Shown here in pieces: positions 57,441 through 64,000 of a DNA stretch of 64,000 bases. The notes beneath the pieces are model-generated. The model ran no database searches. It had not been told where the DNA came from and saw only the letters and a list, made by a program, of their open reading frames with translations. The first letter of the stretch is position 1; every line of letters begins with the position of its first letter. The stretch covers positions 62,001 to 126,000 of the forward strand of contig NC_089823.1 of the NCBI RefSeq assembly GCF_035046505.1, given 5' to 3'. The stretch comes from Tiliqua scincoides (Eukaryota > Chordata > Lepidosauria > Squamata > Scincidae). The position numbers were made by a program, and so were the translations under genes.

Positions 57441-58095
57441 AGATTGAAAGAATATGTATTATAATCTTAAAGGAGATCCCCCTTAGAATCCTACAGAAGA
57501 GGAAGGATTATGTATTTCCGGCAGAAGAGCTGAAAAAGAGGAAGATTATGTTTAGATGAGGAAAGCTGGAGGGTGTTATTTTCAGATTTTAACAAAGAAT
57601 CTACTGGCTGGATACAGTTCAAAAGGCAAGAGATTTTATGCAGAAATTTAAAAAAGAACAGGAGGACTTTGGAGGACAAGAAGGAAGATCAGAAGATGTG
57701 CAACATGACCAATGTCAGGAGAAGGAGCTTTTGATGGACAATGGATAAACTTACAATTCTTATTAAAGACAAAGTAAAAACTTTTATGGACAATTGGAAA
57801 CCATTCATGAACTTCCTGTGCATCAAGGGGAAAATGGGCCAAATAACTTATGGATTTGATGAGTAAATGGGGGAGTTAACTTTTATGATTTTCTCATTTT
57901 TCATTTTGTGTGGAAAATGTACTCTTTAATAACTGTAGACTGTTTAAGATTTCATAATTAATTTTTTGTATGATTTGTAGTAGTACAAAGAAATATAGTC
58001 TGAGATCTTCACACTTGCCACACAACTTGCAATGTCTTCTTAATTTTTTGTATTTGTTTTTAATAAAATAAAAAAGTATTTTAAAAAAACAAAAA
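57441..58095 (+). mobile_element. L1-type LINE 3' end with A-rich tail
   Basis: Near 57745-57865 the plus strand reads DKLTILIKDKVKTFMDNWKP and FMNFLCIKGKMGQITYGFDE then stop, in the style of an L1 ORF2 C-terminus. An AT-rich 3' UTR follows, ending in AATAAAATAAAAAAG and an A-rich tail to 58095. Assignment rests on this short stretch and the tail. Confidence 0.5.
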
Positions 58096-58310
58096 AACAA
58101 AGTGAAATATCTCAATTCTATCAAAAGCTATGGCCAAAAAAACAAAAATGCAACTATAACAAAAGGCAAATGCATGGAGACCTATGGAAAGTGAAACTGA
58201 GCCATATCACGTGTTTACTCGTGAGTAGGTGAACTTGCCATAGTCCATTGGAAAGGGCAGACTGAGAGGAATCCAAGGACACCCTAATGGTCCTCATCCA
58301 ATGTCAGGTT
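58096..58310. repeat. hAT-related dispersed repeat fragment
   Basis: Shares TATGGCCAAAAAA, CCTATGGAAAGTGA and CTTGCCATAGTCCAT with 42440-42560 inside the hAT element. Confidence 0.6.
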
Positions 58311-58332
58311 TTTGGCATCCCAGGCTGGAGAT

Positions 58333-58857
58333 TGTTATTAATCAGGATGTGGCAGGAGGGGCCTTGATGTCCAGGCCCGGTATGAAATGTCAATTAAAGG
58401 AACAGCGGCACTGTACTGTATATGTATGCTGATGCAGTCAGCTGCACCTGTTACAGGTGGGAGTCACGTGACCTGGGAAGATGTGTGCAGAGTCATGTGG
58501 GCAATGGTGGAGTGGTGCAAAGCCAATCAGAGTGGGTCACAAGACTGTCTTGTGACGATGAGGTCGCCCCACTCTGATTGGCTGGCCCCGGTTTATATGG
58601 GGCAAGCACAGACATTAAGGTGTGGGTTGTTGTGGTGGAGTTTCTGCGTGCCGTGCTGCTGTTTTTGTACTGATTTTGGACTGCCTTCTCGTGATTGTGA
58701 CCTGCAGTATCCCTGACTCCTGGACCATTTGACTGACTACTCTTCTGCCTGCTCCTTTTACCAATACCTGCTTCTGCAACAAACAAGCCTGTGTCTGCTT
58801 CTTTGGCTCTGTTTGGGATCGCCTGCTTCTTGTGCTGTCTCCCTATGTTCCTGATAA
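58333..58857 (+). mobile_element. Candidate LTR (about 525 bp)
   Basis: Bounded by TGTTATTAATCAGGA and TCCTGATAACA, which are near inverted repeats with TG...CA ends. An upstream inverted CCAATCAGAGTGGG pair and a TTTATATGG box occur mid-way. Its last 230 bp are similar to 62995-63257 on the other strand, showing it is a repeat family. No target duplication was found. Confidence 0.4.
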
Positions 58858-59410
58858 CAACATGCCCAGCTCACAATATGGAAATATCCCAAGATGCCCA
58901 GTTCACCCATAAGGCTCTTCCCTGACCAAAAAGCTATCCCTCTCAGAGAACCAGTTAACTGTGATATTACACCTCCAAGGGTGAACAGAAAGGTCCTAGA
59001 CAAGGGCAATCAACAAACAAGGATAAAAAGGTTAGGGTAAAAGGGATGAGTCAGAGTGCCAGACCCCCTCTAACGGATATCTCTGTAAACAAACTGCTGA
59101 TGTGTATTGAATTGCCATCCTCAGATCAACATCCTGTACTGATAACATGCCGAATGTTGTTTTGGGCGTCTGCCTGTATGTTATTTTTCCCTATAAAACC
59201 TGCATGATTGCAATCCTTCTCGGTCCTCCAAGTGTGTGGGGGTCCCGTTTGCAAATGAGTAAACGTTAAGAAGTTCTTTGAATTCTCCTGTCGCCTGTTT
59301 GATTGCCTCTCCAAAATCCAAAGAACCGTGTGTGTGTGTTCATTCGGGGTCATTCCCAAGCCATTCTGCTAGCGGGAAAGCAAGGGCTATCCTCCCCTGC
59401 TCACCTGACA
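58858..59410 (+). mobile_element. Candidate LTR with TATA box
   Basis: A CCCTATAAAACC box at 59190 is followed by a CTCGGTCCTCC segment, and the region ends CACCTGACA, in the layout of a retroviral LTR. The left edge is unclear where it meets 58857. A tccaataagc repeat at its right edge belongs to the adjoining LINE-B insertion. Confidence 0.35.
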
Positions 59411-59426
59411 TCCAATAAGCTAGACT

Positions 59427-60495
59427 AGTTGGCAACCTTCAGTCTCGAAAGACTATGGTATCGCACTCTGAAAGGTGGTTCTGGAACAGCGTCTAGTGTG
59501 GCTGAAAAGGCCGATTCGGGAGTGACAATCCCTTCCACACTGGGAGCAAGTGCAGTCTGTCCCTGGCCTGTCTCCCTGGCTATGGGCCTTCCTTCTTTGC
59601 CTCTTAGCCTCAGACTGTTGGCCAAGTGTCTCTTCAAACTGGGAAAGGCCATGTTGCACAGCCTGCCTCCAAGCGGACCGCTCAGAGGCCAGGGTTTCCC
59701 ACTTGTTGAGGTCCACTCCTAAGGCCTTCAGATCCCTCTTGCAGATGTCCTTGTATCGCAGCTGTGGTCTACCTCTAGGGCGCTTTCCTTGCACGAGTTC
59801 TCCATAGAGGAGATCCTTTGGGATCCGGCCATCATCCATTCTCACAACATGACCGAGCCAACGCAGGCGTCTCTGTTTCAGTAGTGCATACATGCTAGGG
59901 ATTCCAGCACGTTCCAGGACTGTGTTGTTTGAAACTTTGTCCTGCCAGGTGATGCCGAGAATACGTCGGAGGCAGCGCATGTGGAAAGCATTCAGTTTCC
60001 TCTCCTGTTGTGAGTGAAGAGTCCATGACTCGCTGCAGTACAGAAGTGTACTCAGGACGCAAGCTCTGTAGACCTGGATCTTGGTATGTTCCATCAGCTT
60101 CTTGTTGGACCAGACTCTCTTTGTGAGTCTGGAAAACGTGGTAGCTGCTTTACCGATGCGTTTGTTTAGCTCGGTATCGAGAGAAAGAGTGTCGGAGATC
60201 GTTGAGCCAAGGTACACAAAGTCATGGACAACCTCCAGTTCAAGCGCAGAGATTGTAACGCAGGGAGGTAAGTCCACATCCTGAACCATGACCTGTGTTT
60301 TCTTCAGGCTGATTGTCAGTCCAAAATCTTGGCAGGCCTTGCTAAAACGATCCATGAGCTGCTGGAGATCTTTGGCAGAGTGGGTAGTGATAGCTGCATC
60401 GTCGGCAAAGAGGAAGTCAGGCAGACATCTCAGCTGGACTTTGGACTTTGCTCTCAGTCTGGAGAGGCTGAAGAGCTTTCCATCTGATCTGGTCC
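59427..60495 (-). mobile_element. LINE-B 3' end, 5'-truncated, long open frame
   Basis: The minus-strand frame is open from the truncation point through FLFADDAAITTHSAKDLQQL, the C-terminal domain (RLTKRVWSNKKLMEHTKIQV, RRLRWLGHVVRMDDGRIPKD) and the finger-like CTCSQCGRDCHSRIGLFSHT to the end at 59453. Possible target duplication TCCAATAAGC at 59411-59420 and 60493-60502, with an 8-bp tail between the left copy and the element. It is unbroken over this part, hence young. Confidence 0.92.
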
Positions 60496-60502
60496 AATAA
60501 GC

Positions 60503-61440
60503 ACAATCTCCAAAAAACACCAGAGAAGGAAGTCCCTGCCTCCAAGCTGACAAATGTATTGATCCCTATGGAAAGCAAAACTAAGCTACACATTGGTGTT
60601 TACTCATGAATAAGCAAAGGTGCCCTGACTCATGGTCAGGTCAGGCAAAGAGGAATGCAAGGTCACCAGAATGGTCCCGATCTGGTGAAAGTGGAGTTCA
60701 ACAAATGCTCCAGAAGGCAGTGCCCATCCGTCCCCATAAAAAGAATAAAACAGAGGCATCAACTGGTAAGGTTAATTTTTTTTTCTTTTTTAGACTTATA
60801 ATGCTAGGCGAGTTCTGATGCTGATATGGTTTAAATAGAAGAACTTAAATTGAACTGGGAACTGGGTAGCTCTGATACATGGAAAAGGGATTCTGGGTAC
60901 TGGATACTGGGCACTGGGTAGGGCTGAAAATCTTAAATGATTTTTTTTTAAGGGGAGGGGGCTGTGATTGCAGGCAGGCTACAGAGAAAATTCACTTGGT
61001 AGAACAGGGCTGGCTTCCCTGTATTTTATTATTTTTGTTTTACTTTAATTATTTATATTTAATTTCTTTGATTTTGCATTCGGCAAAGAAAGACATGACT
61101 TTGGGTGGGTCCCGGACAGATTGTCATTCTAAAAGTGGATCCTAGTGCTAACAGTTTGAGAACCACTGCAATAAGGTGTTAGTAAGATGACATCCAGGGG
61201 GTGGTGGTGACACCACTAGTAACCCCAATTATGGAAATTGTGGTTTTTAGGAATAATATAATCATGTTATATACCTGCTGTAAATCTGCATAATTTACAG
61301 CAGAATGCAATGAAAAAAAAACTGGAGTGAAATATCTTCATCCTATCAAAAGCTATGGCCAAAAACCCCAGAAAACAAAAATGCAACTGTCTTATGTAAC
61401 AAAAAGTGCATTCCTTAACTCAGAAAATGGATCAATGAGA
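60503..61440. repeat. hAT-related repeat, decayed
   Basis: Contains TTGATCCCTATGGAAAGC, GTTTGAGAACCACTGCAAT and CTATGGCCAAAAA blocks shared with 42330-43100. A short MITE sits inside at 61441. Confidence 0.55.
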
Positions 61441-61627
61441 CTGAGGGCGCAATCCTAACCCACTTTCCAGCACTGGCATAGCTGTGGCAGTGGGGCACGT
61501 GCTGCATCCTGCAGTTGGGGAGCAATCATGGAGGCCTCCTCCGGGTCAGGCCCTATTTGTTTCCTCAGCACAGAGTTGCATTGCCCTCACCACGGTGCTG
61601 GAAGATGGGTTAAGATTGCGCCCTGAG
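61441..61627. mobile_element. MITE-like element with 30-bp inverted repeats
   Basis: The left end GGCGCAATCCTAACCCACTT (from 61446) and the right end, reverse complement GGCGCAATCTTAACCCATCT (to 61622), continue to TTCCAGCAC on both sides. The flanking CTGAG (61441-61445, 61623-61627) may be a target duplication. It is about 177 bp with no coding capacity. Fragments of the same family lie at 45321 and 46346. Confidence 0.75.
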
Positions 61628-61628
61628 T

Positions 61629-61889
61629 GTTAGAAGAGCTACTGAGATGCTATCATGACGCTGCATGGAACCAAGAAGATGTTATTATGAGTCAGCTCCC
61701 TTTTCCATGCATCTGAGCTAATGCTAGAACTCCTATTCAGCTGTGTGAGTGTCGTCGTTGGCCACTTTTTTGTTGGTTACTGATTGGCTGGGTAATCTGT
61801 ACTGCTCTGTAGTAAAATAAATAAAGTTAACGGGGGGGGGACACCGTGAGTTATCAGACCGGGTGACACCAACCCTAGTGATGCCATTG
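61629..61889. repeat. Right end of hAT-related repeat
   Basis: Ends ACCGGGTGACACCAACCCTAG then TGATGCCATTG, matching the right terminus of the hAT element at 43241 (CCTAGTGACACCACTG). A poly-G run lies near 61830. Confidence 0.6.
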
Positions 61890-62057
61890 GTGGGGAGGTT
61901 CGGTGTTGTACACTGGCTTAGATGACTTTTAAAGTGTTTTCTAAACATTGAGGGTGGACTTTAATACCATGATAGCTAAATTGAACCTCCAGATGCAGGA
62001 GCAGGATGCAGTGTTGGTGTTGTGGACAGGCATGAGCACTATCTGAACTTCAGGGCC

Positions 62058-62310
62058 CAGGCCAACCAGCCGGACCTGGGCTCCCAGTTGAACTTGGGCC
62101 TCTGTGGCTGGGTGTATAGACCTGGACTCCAGCCTGGATTTGGAGCCTAGAGCTACCTGCCGGGTAGACCTGGGCTCCCATTCTGACTGTCCTCTGGAGC
62201 TGCCTCTTCCAAGTGGGTAGACGTGAGCCCTGGGCTTCACTTTGACGTCCATGGCCAAGGTTTGCTGGGCAGGTAGACCTGGGCTCCCACTTGGACTTGC
62301 AACTAAGATT
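62058..62310. repeat. Degenerate minisatellite
   Basis: The phrase GACCTGGGCTCCCA with a preceding GGTAGA recurs near 62084, 62168 and 62275, with weaker copies between, over about 250 bp. Unit length is irregular, roughly 60 bp. No gene is implied. Confidence 0.6.
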
Positions 62311-62994
62311 AATTAATTTTGTCATATTGGGGAGGGGTGTCAAAAATGTATGGGCAAGCTATTTGCGAGCGGAGCGGACAAGTGGGCAGAGCTCAGGCCA
62401 TTTCCCTGGGAATGACATTGGCCTCCAGAAACCACCAGTGGGCCTTTTCTACATCCTATGAAACCAGGGCCAGGAACGGCGCAAGTTTGGGGCCCTTCCA
62501 GGAGTGGCCGAGGAGCAGCTTCCCTGCAGCAGGAACCCAAACTCTGCAGTCCCTACTGCCCACCTGTCCCGCCCTGCCCTACCAGCTGGTCTGCACATGA
62601 CTGAGCAAGTCAGCTGAGCAGCGGGGGAAGGAGGCAGTGAATGAGGAGGCAGGGTGTGCCTGCCAAGCGGGTGAGTGCCTGACAAGCTCGTTGTCAGCCC
62701 GCATCCTTCTCCCCCCAAGCAGCCTCCAGCAAAGACAGTCTCCTCCTCAAGGTGGGTCCCTCCCTTGAGTGCTTTCCTTTCTCCCACATGCTCCTCCCTT
62801 TCCACTCCTGGCCAGTGAAGAAGCAGCATCCAGGCTGCTAAGCTTGCTCCTCAGCCCTTGCGGAAGAGCACCCACCCTGCAGGGCTCGGTTCCTTCTGTC
62901 AGATCCTCTGATGCCCCAGAAGCTGCACACATTGGAGAAATGGGCAGCAAAGCACATGTTGGGCTGGCAGAGGAGGATGGCATGTGTCTCCTTG
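62311..62994. other. Stretch without recognised gene
   Basis: GC-moderate DNA with overlapping open frames on both strands and no recognisable protein. Confidence 0.5.
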
Positions 62995-63257
62995 TCAGCA
63001 GCGTACTGGGGCAGCACCGGAAGCAACCGGTCCCAAACAAAGCCACAGACACAGACACAGTTGAGTAGAGAAGCTTGTATTGGAAAGGAGCAGGCAGAAG
63101 AGTAGTCGGTCAAATGGTCCAAAGGTCAGGGATACAGCAGGGCAGTCATGATTAGCAGTCAGAGTCAGAAAACAAACCAGCAGCACTTCACCTAGAACAT
63201 CCACCACAATCAACCCAAACCTGGTGTCTGCACCAGTCTCCTTATATATCATCATGT
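62995..63257 (-). mobile_element. LTR fragment related to 58600-58857
   Basis: Reverse complement shares TATCCCTGAC, GGACCATTTGAC and GACTACTCTTCTGCCTGCTC with the candidate LTR at 58333-58857. It ends at TGTCAGCAG (62995) and is cut by the LINE-B beginning at 63259. Confidence 0.45.
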
Positions 63258-63258
63258 G

Positions 63259-64000
63259 TTGGCAACCTTCAGACTCGAAAGACTCTGGTATCGTGCTCTG
63301 AAAGGTGGTTCTGGTACAGCGTCTAGTGTGGCTGAAAAGGCCAATCCGGGAGTGACAATCCCTTCTGTGGTGTTTTTAAGTGCTTAAGCAGAAGCACACA
63401 GAAAGCCTTGGTGCGATGGCAATTGCGGGCAAACCCTCCCTTGTTGGCAAACCGACAGGGATGCTAGTTCCCAGGCTGAAGTGTGACAATAGCTGATACA
63501 GCACTCTGTGAAGAAGCACCCATTGTTCTCACCCCTGTATGAGATTCTAATGTGGCTTTATCTGAGAAGTGAATGTAGCAATGTTGCAAGTACAATAAAA
63601 ACGCAGGAGGAGGCTAGTAGAATCAGCTTCTCTCTCTCTCTGCACTCTCAACCCTCAATATGTCTGCTGTCTCTTGATTTTCTGTCTGACCATTCATTGC
63701 TTCTGCTCTCGCACCTATATCCAGCAACCTGACCCCTGGGCTTTGGTTGCTCCCCCAAGGGTCACTGCAACACCTTCCACACCGGGAGCAAGTGCAGTCT
63801 GTCCCTGGTCTGTCTCCCTGGCTATGGGCCTTCCTTCTTTACCTCTTAGCCTCAAACTGTTGGCCAAGTGTCTCTTCAAACTGGGAAAGGCCATGTTGCA
63901 CAGCCTGCCTCCAAGCGGGCCGCTCAGAGGCCAGGGTTTCCCACCTGCTGAGGTCCACTCCCAAGGCCTTCAGATCCCTCTTGCAGATGTCCTTGTATCG
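63259..64000 (-). mobile_element. LINE-B 3' end, split by a solo LTR, runs off the window
   Basis: The minus-strand LINE-B 3' tip (63259-63365) continues at 63773-64000 with the C-terminal domain codons (ASERPAWRQAV region). The 407-bp insertion between them is the LTR at 63366. Confidence 0.88.
63366..63772 (+). mobile_element. Solo LTR, 407 bp
   Basis: Begins TGTGGTG, ends GCAACA and is flanked by the 5-bp duplication CCTTC (63361-63365, 63773-63777) relative to intact LINE-B copies. AATAAA lies near 63595. Its 3' part resembles 41640-41818. No internal viral region is present. It is younger than the LINE-B it interrupts. Confidence 0.85.

Noticed and set aside
57909-58124. Short minus-strand open frame rich in Phe and Lys
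   Set aside because: It is the reverse complement of the A-rich L1 3' UTR and tail.
58333-59410. A two-LTR retroviral element
   Set aside because: The two candidate LTR segments are not alike and have no internal region between them, so they are at most two separate LTR fragments.

Overview
The window is vertebrate nuclear DNA, most likely from a squamate reptile. It has split adult-type beta-globin genes, many CR1-clade LINE fragments with octamer (CATAAGAA-type) 3' tails, hAT-type DNA repeats, solo LTRs and the palindromic 'GAGTAAGCCCCATTGA' repeat. There is no operon-like organisation and no bacterial gene. The only host genes I can support are six beta-globin copies, all on the minus strand. 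A CpG-rich block at about 43.96-44.75 kb may be the edge of an unidentified gene.

Region 1 (1-788) is a plus-strand CR1 reverse-transcriptase fragment and a short flank. Region 2 (789 to about 32350) is a tandem array of six units (A-F from left to right), each with one three-exon beta-globin copy. The unit periods are 5100, 5104, 5105, 6745 and 4321 bp. Transcription runs right to left, so unit F (27424-28814) is the most 5' gene. Copy F has three open exons, CACCC/CCAAT/TATA elements and a poly(A) signal, and is the best candidate for a working gene. Copy E is open in all exons but has lost its TATA/CCAAT promoter and carries distal histidine E7 -> Arg. Copies B, C and D share an in-frame TAG at the start of exon 3, and copy A has a frameshift at nearly the same place. 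A dead gene was therefore amplified in a recent duplication of about 5.1 kb units. The intergenic half of each unit is packed with CR1 3' ends, some in inverted orientation, which are the likely substrate for unequal crossing-over.

Region 3 (32.3-43.3 kb) is a nested set of transposons. A hAT-type element with 8-bp target duplication (33529-43241) was split by a minus-strand CR1 (33598-42329). The CR1 was itself split by a solo LTR (37919-41818), and the LTR received two copies of a second LINE family in opposite orientations. That second family, called LINE-B here, has an APE endonuclease, a reverse transcriptase and a C-terminal zinc-finger-like motif.

Region 4 (43.3-64 kb) holds the CpG-rich block, more CR1 pieces, several LINE-B copies, an L1-type 3' end, MITE-like repeats and further LTR fragments. 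One LINE-B copy at 49862-53801 has a textbook 5' inversion with a 12-bp target duplication. No tRNA, rRNA or CRISPR was seen. LINE-B, MITE and LTR family assignments come from reading motifs and termini, and no database search was possible.
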